Assembly: GCA_027051315.1 (NCBI GenBank)
Contig: JALTZE010000037.1
Coordinates: 1 to 6,085 of the forward strand
Length of the DNA stretch: 6,085 nt
Direction: 5' to 3'
Source: Micavibrio sp.
Lineage (GTDB): Bacteria > Pseudomonadota > Alphaproteobacteria > Micavibrionales > Micavibrionaceae
The notes under the pieces are model-generated. The model was not told the origin of the DNA, searched no databases, and was given only the letters and a program-made list of their open reading frames with translations. The position numbers and the translations under genes are program-made. How positions within the stretch are numbered: position 1 is the stretch's first letter; each line of letters begins with the position of its first letter. This document shows positions 1 through 6,085 of this stretch, in pieces.

Positions 1-938
1 AGCTTGGTAAAACTAGGGAGCTAGGAAATTCTACTCTTCCTGCATCAACGCCTCTTTCAATAAAAAATTTAGGAAATCTTTCTAATATTGAGTCATTTCT
101 TACAGCTACATCATCATCAGGAAATAAAGGCAAAAATAATTATGTGTCTATAGGTATAAAAGAAGAAAATCAGATAAAAAATAATATAAAACAGGATAGT
201 AACAAGCCAGTTGTTGATATATTTATTTCATCTAATAACACTAAAAATAAAGCATATGATAAATTAAAAGAACTAACAGACCCAGTATCAGCAAATCTAC
301 AACAACAAAACAATAACGAAGAAACTTTAATACAGCCGCAAAAACAAAAACAAAAAGTAGAATTAAGTTATAGTAATGGTAAATCTCCTATAGCAAAAGC
401 AGAAACATCAGATTTTAGACCAGTTCCAAGAAATACAGATAATAATATAACAAAAGAACCTGTAAAAAATAATGTTAAAGAACAGTCCTCTGAAAGCTCC
501 AAAACCGTAAATAATCCAAATACAGAAAATACTCAACCAAAATCAGAACCGCAAAAAACACAACAGCCACCAGAACAATCCCCTAAACAAGAAACAAAAG
601 TTACTGAAAACAACAATGAATCTAAAAATAATTCAGAAATTAATAACACTGAAAAATCAGATAACGATGGACCAAATTATTTGAGCAAAGAGCAAAGAAA
701 AATGATAAGTAAGGTACTTAATCGTATAGAAAAAATAATTAACAGTAATTTTAAATGGATGGGAGTTGAAGATACTGATAAAAATGGTAAATTTTCTACC
801 GAAGAAGTTAATAATTTTATAAAAAATAATACAGAAAATACCAAAGAAGCTCAAATTAATAATATGAAAGCACGCCGCTATCTTGCTATCCAAAATATGA
901 TAGGGAATATAAGAAGCACATACGGCTTTAATGCCTGA
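1..938 (+). CDS. Asn/Gln/Lys-rich disordered protein with C-terminal EF-hand (5' partial)
   Basis: I do not recognise this gene as a named family. The frame is open from nt 3 to the TGA at 936-938, about 311 visible residues, so a GTG at 144 is probably internal: there are no stops upstream of it and its nearest purine-rich stretch (AAAGG, 126-130) is too far away. The start lies left of the window. Nucleotides 3 to about 650 encode a low-complexity chain rich in N, Q, K, E, S, T and P, with few hydrophobic residues and no Cys, so probably disordered. The C-terminal part turns helical and holds one canonical EF-hand loop, DTDKNGKFSTEE (nt 771-806), with acidic or polar ligands at positions 1, 3, 5, 9 and 12 and Gly at 6. 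A degenerate loop, DNDGPNYLSKEQ (nt 660-695), lies 37 residues earlier. Calcium binding is a good inference; the biological role and location are unknown, because any signal peptide would be outside the window. It is transcribed towards the envelope operon. Confidence 0.8.
   Translation, partial: LGKTRELGNSTLPASTPLSIKNLGNLSNIESFLTATSSSGNKGKNNYVSIGIKEENQIKNNIKQDSNKPVVDIFISSNNTKNKAYDKLKELTDPVSANLQQQNNNEETLIQPQKQKQKVELSYSNGKSPIAKAETSDFRPVPRNTDNNITKEPVKNNVKEQSSESSKTVNNPNTENTQPKSEPQKTQQPPEQSPKQETKVTENNNESKNNSEINNTEKSDNDGPNYLSKEQRKMISKVLNRIEKIINSNFKWMGVEDTDKNGKFSTEEVNNFIKNNTENTKEAQINNMKARRYLAIQNMIGNIRSTYGFNA
771..806 (+). other. Canonical EF-hand calcium-binding loop
   Basis: The 12 codons read DTDKNGKFSTEE. 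This fits the EF-hand loop pattern: D at 1, D at 3, N at 5, G at 6, hydrophobic F at 8, S at 9 and the bidentate E at 12. It is preceded by a helix-like stretch (IEKIINSNFKWMGVE) and followed by one (EEVNNFIKNN), as the helix-loop-helix requires. Calcium is the expected ligand by family knowledge; binding itself is inferred. Confidence 0.85.
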
Positions 939-945
939 TTTTATT

Positions 946-2979
946 CTATCTTCCCTCTTTCCACCATGCTAAGCTGGTTAAGAAAATAAGCAATAATAAA
1001 GTCAACCAAACAGGAAGTACATTTATATTACTTGTTTTTGTTACAGAATAATTACCGTTATTTTTAAAACCTATCCAGTTATTTCCTGAAAAACGTGTGT
1101 TGTTTGAAAAATTCTTCATTGATTTGATTTTGGGCATCTTATTGCTACTTAACCATATAATATTATCACTCACAGGCAATAAATTTTTATCAGAAGCAAC
1201 CACATCGTTAAGCTCTTTTGGATTTATATCTCCATAAACAGCAAAACGTTTATTTTCTCCATCATCAAAACTATAAACACCAATATCATCTGCTTTATAT
1301 TGCCCTTTATACCAACCAAAGCCATCTTCTTTCAAATCTATCATCGATTTTCTTTCATCAGGTTTTGTCATTTCAACTTCTGGAATTTTATTATCCATAG
1401 TGCGTTTTTTAACTATTATATTATTTCCTGCTATTTGCACATTTAACGCATTTTCTTCAAGCTCTGGCTCTTTCATCAGCCAATGAGAAAGCCTTTTTAA
1501 TAATTCTGCTTGAGGACCTCCTCCCTTATAATTCTTAGCCCATAACCATATCTGGTCGCTTGCGATTTGTGCAATTCTTCCTTTTCCAACCCTATCAATA
1601 ACTAACAAAGCCTTACCCTCATGACCATTCATTAAAACATCACCAGAAGACGGTAAAATATCAGCCTGCCAAAGCCACGGCCCCCATTTTTCATCACTAA
1701 TAGCCTTCGTAATTGGGTGCATCTTTCCAATTTCTGTAAGATATGGAGTAAACTCCCCTTTATATTCAATACCAGAGGGTAGGGCGGGGATAATATTTTT
1801 TAACCGACTTTTCGCTGTGGAATCTCTACCTATAAAGGCAGGACCATTTGATATTAATAATGCACCACCTTTTCTGACATAATCAGCAACATTAGAATAA
1901 TAATAGCTAGGCATAATCTGGTTCATGCGATAACGGTCAAAGATTATCAAGTCAAAACTATATAACTTTTCTTCGAATAATTCTCTAAACGGGAATGCAA
2001 TTAAAGAAAGTTCATCATTCCTTGTTGGGTTTATTTTATTTGGCTCTCTTAAAATGGTGAAATGTATCAAATCAACACCAGGGTCAGAACCTAAAAGACT
2101 TCGCCAAGTTTTCTCCCCCATATGAGGTTCTCCGGAAACCAATAAAACTTTTAACCTATCGCGTAAGCCATTTATAATAATTGCAGCCTTGTTATTTGCT
2201 TTTGTGAGCTCATTTACTATGGGCTGTACTTCTAATGAAATAATATTTTGCCCTGCATGTTCTATAGGAATATCTATTTCATATTCCTTACCGACTACAA
2301 CATGATTAATTTTTGGTTCATTATCGTTGGATTTTATAATAATAGTAGCATATTTGCTATCATCTATCTTTCCACTATCTTCTATTTTATATCTAACAGT
2401 TATATCCTTGCCCGTAATACCATAGCTAGGAGCTTTTAAAATAACAATTCGCCTATCTTTTTCATTTTTCTTACCAGTAATAAAGCTGTGAATAGGGGCA
2501 AAATCATCAACATTGCTAGGGACATCATGAACTTGCCCATCTGTAATCAATATTGAGCCAGCCCTCCTATTTTTAGGAATATCTGAAAAGCTTTCTTCCA
2601 AAACTTTAAAAAGCCTTGTTTCATTTTTATCTTCATCAGAAATATCGCTATAACTTATTCTATATTCTAAATTATTATTATTATCTATTTCTGATTTTAT
2701 ATATTCTAAAGCTTTTTCCGCTTGTTTTATTCTTTGTCCAAAATTTTGGCTTTGGCTTTTATCAACTACTATACTAATTATATCAGGCTTGTAACTTCTT
2801 TCTTCTTTTATAATCGAGGGATTAAACAATACAAGCAACATAACCGTCGCAGTACAAAACCTCCATATAGGGAATGAGCGACTCTTTATATAAACAGCTA
2901 CCGTGATAACAGCAATAAAAACAGCCAGCAAAAAAATTATATTAATATCAATAATCGGAGAAAAACTAATATATGCCAT
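946..2979 (-). CDS. VWA / glutamine-amidotransferase-like membrane protein (last gene of the DUF58-DUF4159 operon)
   Basis: This 677-residue protein has close to the usual length of its alphaproteobacterial family, often annotated as hypothetical membrane protein or glutamine amidotransferase. Transmembrane helices lie at about residues 13-31 and 38-55, joined by a positive loop (KSRSFPIWR), and a third at 655-673 just before the C-terminus. The positive-inside rule puts residues 56-654 in the periplasm. Residues 65-170 form a VWA-like domain with a complete MIDAS: D73, S75, S77, probably T121, and D147 in ITDG. Residues 275-500 form an amidotransferase-like fold with family signatures SGEPHMGEKTW, DLIHFTILREP, SDQIWLWA and GGGPQAELLKRLSHWLMKEP. 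The elbow-like segment GGALLISNGPAF has no Cys, and the only Cys (C42) is in a membrane helix, so amidotransferase catalysis is unlikely. Residues 510-645 look like beta-rich sandwich. The ATG starts 4 bp after the DUF4159 gene's stop, with GGGGAG 8 nt upstream. The function is probably envelope integrity, as partner of the 906-residue protein; its biochemistry is unknown. Confidence 0.93.
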   Translation of the reverse strand: MAYISFSPIIDINIIFLLAVFIAVITVAVYIKSRSFPIWRFCTATVMLLVLFNPSIIKEERSYKPDIISIVVDKSQSQNFGQRIKQAEKALEYIKSEIDNNNNLEYRISYSDISDEDKNETRLFKVLEESFSDIPKNRRAGSILITDGQVHDVPSNVDDFAPIHSFITGKKNEKDRRIVILKAPSYGITGKDITVRYKIEDSGKIDDSKYATIIIKSNDNEPKINHVVVGKEYEIDIPIEHAGQNIISLEVQPIVNELTKANNKAAIIINGLRDRLKVLLVSGEPHMGEKTWRSLLGSDPGVDLIHFTILREPNKINPTRNDELSLIAFPFRELFEEKLYSFDLIIFDRYRMNQIMPSYYYSNVADYVRKGGALLISNGPAFIGRDSTAKSRLKNIIPALPSGIEYKGEFTPYLTEIGKMHPITKAISDEKWGPWLWQADILPSSGDVLMNGHEGKALLVIDRVGKGRIAQIASDQIWLWAKNYKGGGPQAELLKRLSHWLMKEPELEENALNVQIAGNNIIVKKRTMDNKIPEVEMTKPDERKSMIDLKEDGFGWYKGQYKADDIGVYSFDDGENKRFAVYGDINPKELNDVVASDKNLLPVSDNIIWLSSNKMPKIKSMKNFSNNTRFSGNNWIGFKNNGNYSVTKTSNINVLPVWLTLLLLIFLTSLAWWKEGR

Positions 2980-2983
2980 TATT

Positions 2984-5704
2984 TTATCTCCCCATTCTAT
3001 CTAGGATATTCATGATATGGAGCTGGTCACCCTTATAATTACCAGTAAGAGCATACATGGTAAGATTAATACCAAATCTTATCGACATTTCATATTGCCT
3101 ACTGCCACCTTGAAGATTTTCTCCATTATTAGATGCCCATGCATAAGCATAATCATTGCTTCCAATTATTATTGATGACACATTATCTTTTTTGGCATCA
3201 CCCTCTTTTTCAACCCACAAAACACCATCTTGAAATCGCCCCTGATATTTTTTCAAAAGATAAAATGATTTCCCAAGAACATGATTATTAGCAATAGGCT
3301 GAAGAGGTGGAATATTAATAGGAGCAGTTATATCACGTAATATCCTACTATTTTTACTGCTCATAATTCCTATATCATCAGGGTTATTAGAAGAATATAT
3401 CTGGTCCCTAGTATCAAATAATATAATACCTCCGTGATTTATATAATCTTGGATATTATTTATAGCCTTATCACTAAGCTTAGTTTGAACATCACTAATA
3501 GGCCAGTAAATAAAAGGGAAAAATAATAACTTATCAGTTTCGGGATTTACTCCGACAACTCCTTCTGGTTCGATAGAAGTACGCATAAATAAATGTTTTG
3601 CTAATGCTTCAAGCCCTGTTTTACTTGTATTATCTACCTGACTATTTCCAGTAATAATATATGAAAGATAGATTGAGCGTGATAAACTATAATCATCAAT
3701 CCCAGCCCTAGCATCTACAGAAAAGGCACTAACAGAAAATGATATGATAATTATAATAACTGCAGATAATCTAAAAATCTTTGTAAAGCCATAAGATATA
3801 AATATCATTATAAGCCAATCAATAATAAATAATAAAAATGCAACTAATAAAATATAAGGTGATAGGTTATTTTCGTATTTTTCATCATAAGGCAATATAT
3901 CAACAGAATTACTGGATATATCCATAAAACTTAATTTTGGTAATTTTTCACCAAGATTAAGATATTTATAATCAGATGCCGATTTATATATGCCCGCAGG
4001 GTGCAAAGAGCTAATTGATATTTGCCCAAATTCAGCAACAGGAATAGGCTTTATATTTCCATCAGCTTCAGATAAATTTCCGCTACCATCTATCATTTGA
4101 ACAATTTCATAGCTTCCCTTTGCTTTCCCAATATTATCAGAACTTAGCACAGCAGGTGATATATCAATTATTTTCTTTAACATTGAAACATAAAGCCCCG
4201 ATATAGCAAGGTCGGACCATGACGCATCTGCTGTAGTATGAAATAAAACAACAAGCCCATATTTTCTTTTATCCGCTGTAACCAAAGGTGTTCCATCTTC
4301 CAGCAATGCCCAGCTTTTATTTTCAAGCTCATCAGAAGGCTCAGCTAATATTTGCCTTTTAACAAAAATATCATCTTCTATCGCTATACCGTAAAAGGGA
4401 CTATTTTCAGGAAAATCATCTATTTTAACAGGATTTTCCCAGCTCATACTACCATCCATCATTCTTCCCCCACTCCTTATTTGCACGGGAAGAAGCTCCG
4501 TATTCATATTATTATTTTTTGCCATATTCGGTCCAGCAAATCTTACTAAAACCCCACCATCTTCAACCCATTTTCTCAGCTTATCCATAATTGAGATAGG
4601 CATAGAAGCAATATCAGGCAAAATAATAACTGATAAATCCTCTTTTTTCATAAGCTCTTCTAAAGAACCAAATTTAAGATTTGCATAAGGTGATAACGCT
4701 CTGCTTATATAAAATTCAGCATCAATAAAAGGGGTTTCTTCATTTTGTTTTTTTGCAGAAACAACCCCTACATCTTTTATTTTAAAACGATTACCAGATA
4801 TAAGCACAGAACCTGCCCCGCTAATTCCTGCAATTTTTACTTTTGATATTTGCTGACGAATTTTTTCAGGCAGGTTGAATGTAGCAGTTCCATATGTTGT
4901 TTCTTGCCTATCGATAACTTGCCCCTTATCATCATAAATTATAACATTATATGGATAATTAGTAATTCCATCGGCTCTTTCAACATCAAAAGAAAAAATA
5001 TCATCTTTAGAAAATCTCAATAAAACGGGAACTTTTTCTTTTTTAGGCAAATATATAGTAACCCCACCTTGATTTTGTAATAAATCAGCAATTTTTTGAG
5101 AATTACCTTCTTCAACGCCACTTGCTAGCCAAAAACTATGGATAGGAAATTCAGCATGGGTTTCCTTTATGGCTTTGATAATATTTTCATGATTATAACC
5201 CCATGATTTTATATTTATACTATTAAGAATATTCTCTGCCTGATGAGCATTAAAAGGACCAAATTGCTGTGCCTGATTTATTCCAACTTCATTTGCCATT
5301 GGTAATATATAGACAAGCCTATCTTCTTTTTTTGCCTTATCTATAATATTTCTTGCAGTATTAAATATCTCATTCTTTATACCAGCTCCAGACCAACCAT
5401 TATCAATGATAATCCTAATCGCCGTATTCTTACCCGCAGGTAAACCAGAAGATGGATTAATAACAGGGCCAGCCAAAGCAATAATTATAAGTGAAATAAT
5501 CAATATTCTTAAAAGTAAAATCCACCACGGTGTATGCGCTGGACTTACTTTATCTGGTATAAGCCCTTTAAGAAATCGAACAGTAGGTAAAAACAGATTC
5601 TTAGGAGCAGGCGGGGTAACCTTAAGTAGGTACCATAATATAGGGAGAGTAAGCAAAGCCCCCAAAACCCAAGGATATAAAAATGTTATAGTCGGAAATA
5701 CCAT
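2984..5704 (-). CDS. BatA-like N-terminal / DUF4159 fusion membrane protein
   Basis: This is a 906-residue, cysteine-free protein. Residues 5-83 match the BatA (aerotolerance regulator) N-terminal module: two membrane helices (about 9-27 and 60-80) with a basic cytoplasmic loop between them. Residues 95-220 resemble a VWA domain, but the MIDAS is lost: DNGWS replaces DxSxS, E173 stands at the Thr position, and ASG replaces TDG. Residues 325-515 are an amidotransferase-like fold (WVEDGGVLVRFAGP, LLEDGTPLVTA, LFHTTADASWSDLAISGLYV). Two more helices (614-637, 645-663) lead into a C-terminal DUF4159 domain (670-893) with SIYLSYIITG, LLFFPFIYWPI, GGIILFDTRDQ, SSIIIGSNDYAYAWA and RFGINLTMYALTGNYKGDQ. 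Topology places all soluble domains in the periplasm. The length is near the roughly 900 residues usual for alphaproteobacterial homologues. The ATG overlaps the DUF58 stop (TAATG), with AAAAGG 6 nt upstream. I infer a scaffold-like role in an envelope complex with the DUF58 protein and the 677-residue protein. Family assignment is firm; the molecular function is unknown. Confidence 0.95.
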   Translation of the reverse strand: MVFPTITFLYPWVLGALLTLPILWYLLKVTPPAPKNLFLPTVRFLKGLIPDKVSPAHTPWWILLLRILIISLIIIALAGPVINPSSGLPAGKNTAIRIIIDNGWSGAGIKNEIFNTARNIIDKAKKEDRLVYILPMANEVGINQAQQFGPFNAHQAENILNSINIKSWGYNHENIIKAIKETHAEFPIHSFWLASGVEEGNSQKIADLLQNQGGVTIYLPKKEKVPVLLRFSKDDIFSFDVERADGITNYPYNVIIYDDKGQVIDRQETTYGTATFNLPEKIRQQISKVKIAGISGAGSVLISGNRFKIKDVGVVSAKKQNEETPFIDAEFYISRALSPYANLKFGSLEELMKKEDLSVIILPDIASMPISIMDKLRKWVEDGGVLVRFAGPNMAKNNNMNTELLPVQIRSGGRMMDGSMSWENPVKIDDFPENSPFYGIAIEDDIFVKRQILAEPSDELENKSWALLEDGTPLVTADKRKYGLVVLFHTTADASWSDLAISGLYVSMLKKIIDISPAVLSSDNIGKAKGSYEIVQMIDGSGNLSEADGNIKPIPVAEFGQISISSLHPAGIYKSASDYKYLNLGEKLPKLSFMDISSNSVDILPYDEKYENNLSPYILLVAFLLFIIDWLIMIFISYGFTKIFRLSAVIIIIISFSVSAFSVDARAGIDDYSLSRSIYLSYIITGNSQVDNTSKTGLEALAKHLFMRTSIEPEGVVGVNPETDKLLFFPFIYWPISDVQTKLSDKAINNIQDYINHGGIILFDTRDQIYSSNNPDDIGIMSSKNSRILRDITAPINIPPLQPIANNHVLGKSFYLLKKYQGRFQDGVLWVEKEGDAKKDNVSSIIIGSNDYAYAWASNNGENLQGGSRQYEMSIRFGINLTMYALTGNYKGDQLHIMNILDRMGR
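2988..2993 (-). promoter_or_regulatory. Ribosome binding site for the 677-residue protein
   Basis: The minus strand reads GGGGAG, 8 nt before the ATG at 2977-2979, within the final Met-Gly-Arg codons of the DUF4159 gene. This is the strongest Shine-Dalgarno match seen in the window. It fixes the start 4 bp after the upstream stop and supports co-translation from one operon message. Confidence 0.7.
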
Positions 5705-5706
5705 TA
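5702..5706 (-). other. TAATG stop/start overlap between DUF58 and DUF4159 genes
   Basis: The TAA that ends the DUF58 gene (5706-5704) and the ATG that starts the DUF4159 gene (5704-5702) share one A. Such overlaps usually mean that ribosomes ending the first gene restart on the second, which keeps the two products in proportion. This is inferred from layout only. Confidence 0.8.
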
Positions 5707-6085
5707 TTTACCTTTTAAACTCCATATACTGTATATTTCTGACAGGCTTTCTTTTATATCTTTTTTTCCATCATAAAGATAATAATCCCATCTTAAATTT
5801 TTGCATAAATTTTCAAGGTCAAAGCAATGTTCTCTAATTCTTTTTTGATATTTTTCTTTAATTTCTTCGGCTTTTTCTACTTTTTCTATATCCATTCCTT
5901 CTGGATTATGAAATATAATCCTACCTTTAAAAGGAAAATCTAACTCTACTTCATCAATTATTTGTATGATAAAGCATGATTTATATATTTTAGAAAGAGC
6001 CTTAAAATTAGCTGATAATTCATCAATATCATCAAAAAAATCTTCACTCTCATAATTTTTTTGCATTGGAGGATTTTTAAAAAAG
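5704..6085 (-). CDS. DUF58 domain-containing protein, C-terminal part (5' partial)
   Basis: The visible 127 residues are the C-terminal end of a DUF58 protein, a cytoplasmic VWA-like partner of MoxR AAA+ ATPases. The frame stays open through the right window edge, so the ATG at 6064-6066 is internal. The edge residues FFKNPP fit the family's SDFxxPP turn, cut just before the Asp. Family features follow: a helix (ELSANFKALSK), a strand (SCFIIQIIDEVE), then DFPFKGRIIFHNPEG, a long charged helix (about 75-100 of the visible part) and a final strand-turn segment (NLRWDYYLYDGKKD). Typical homologues have about 300 residues, so more than half the gene, including its MIDAS region, is outside. The TAA stop shares its last A with the ATG of the DUF4159 gene, which argues for coupled translation. 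A moxR gene is expected upstream (right of the window) from known operon structure, but it is not visible here. A short insertion seems to lie between the PP turn and the next helix (about MQKNYESEDFFDDID). Confidence 0.92.
   Translation of the reverse strand, partial: FFKNPPMQKNYESEDFFDDIDELSANFKALSKIYKSCFIIQIIDEVELDFPFKGRIIFHNPEGMDIEKVEKAEEIKEKYQKRIREHCFDLENLCKNLRWDYYLYDGKKDIKESLSEIYSIWSLKGK
5711..5716 (-). promoter_or_regulatory. Ribosome binding site for the DUF4159 gene
   Basis: The minus strand reads AAAAGG, then TAAATA, then ATG. The 6-nt spacing is good for a Shine-Dalgarno site. It lies inside the last codons of the DUF58 gene and supports 5704 as the true start. With the TAATG stop/start overlap it suggests translational coupling. 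Confidence 0.65.

Noticed and set aside
144..146. GTG at 144 as start of the EF-hand gene
   Set aside because: The frame is open upstream to the window edge with no stop, and no well-spaced Shine-Dalgarno sequence precedes this GTG. The sequence upstream has the same low-complexity style.
963..978. Imperfect palindrome ACCATGCTAAGCTGGT as terminator or operator
   Set aside because: The stem would need a bulge and a one-base loop, it has no T tract, and it lies within the coding end of the 677-residue protein.
2671..2684. Short ATT trinucleotide repeat
   Set aside because: It encodes a run of four Asn in a VWA surface loop and is too short to be called a variable repeat without population data.
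5406..5837. Open frame of 143 codons on the plus strand
   Set aside because: It lies opposite the well-supported DUF4159 and DUF58 coding sequences and resembles no protein family. The same holds for the shorter opposite-strand frames at 657-893, 1218-1400, 2248-2439 and 4352-4549.
6064..6066. ATG at 6066 as start of a small 120-residue protein
   Set aside because: The frame is open to the window edge, and the peptide is clearly the C-terminal part of DUF58, including family residues before this Met (FFKNPP).
6034..6084. Possible frameshift or phase-variable homopolymers in DUF58 (runs of 6-7 A or T at 6034-6040, 6056-6062, 6079-6084)
   Set aside because: The edge residues FFKNPP fit the family turn in the same frame as the rest, and no other frame gives a better family match. 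Such runs are expected in AT-rich DNA.
1..6085. CRISPR arrays, tRNA or rRNA genes, insertion sequences, defence or phage genes
   Set aside because: No spaced direct repeats, no cloverleaf-like segments, no transposase-like protein and no terminal inverted repeats were found. The window is almost wholly filled by the four genes described.

Overview
The window is a strongly AT-rich, almost gap-free piece of a bacterial chromosome. The best guess for the source is an AT-rich alphaproteobacterium. Three minus-strand genes in a row (a DUF58 protein, a BatA-like/DUF4159 fusion, and a VWA plus glutamine-amidotransferase-like membrane protein) form a set that, to my knowledge, is characteristic of Alphaproteobacteria. 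There it normally follows a MoxR-type AAA+ ATPase gene. Exact species is not readable from the sequence, and lineage is inferred from gene order and family resemblance only.

Layout. Positions 1-938 (+) hold the 3' part of a gene for a long Asn/Gln/Lys-rich, probably disordered protein that ends in an EF-hand calcium-binding module; its true start lies left of the window. After only 7 bp (939-945) comes the convergent minus-strand operon, read from right to left. It starts with the C-terminal part of a DUF58 protein (5704-6085, start outside the window). Next is a 906-residue BatA-like/DUF4159 protein (2984-5704), whose ATG shares one base with the DUF58 stop. Last is a 677-residue membrane protein (946-2979), which starts 4 bp after the previous stop. 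Shine-Dalgarno-like sequences for the second and third genes lie inside the ends of their upstream neighbours, so the three are very likely translated from one message. No promoter, RNA gene, mobile element, CRISPR array or convincing terminator is visible.

How the genes may work together. The two large proteins share an architecture: an N-terminal transmembrane pair joined by a positively charged loop, then a VWA-like domain, then an amidotransferase-like fold without a catalytic Cys. The positive-inside rule puts their large domains in the periplasm. Only the 677-residue protein keeps a full metal-ion (MIDAS) motif; the 906-residue partner has lost it. The simplest reading is a membrane-anchored envelope complex worked from the cytoplasm by DUF58 and, presumably, by a MoxR ATPase encoded to the right. 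As I recall, disruption of the equivalent four-gene operon in Rhizobium leguminosarum (RL3499-RL3502) causes cell-shape and envelope defects, but the biochemical activity of the system is unknown.

The operon itself is a known but poorly understood family set. The least explained item is the EF-hand protein at the left edge.
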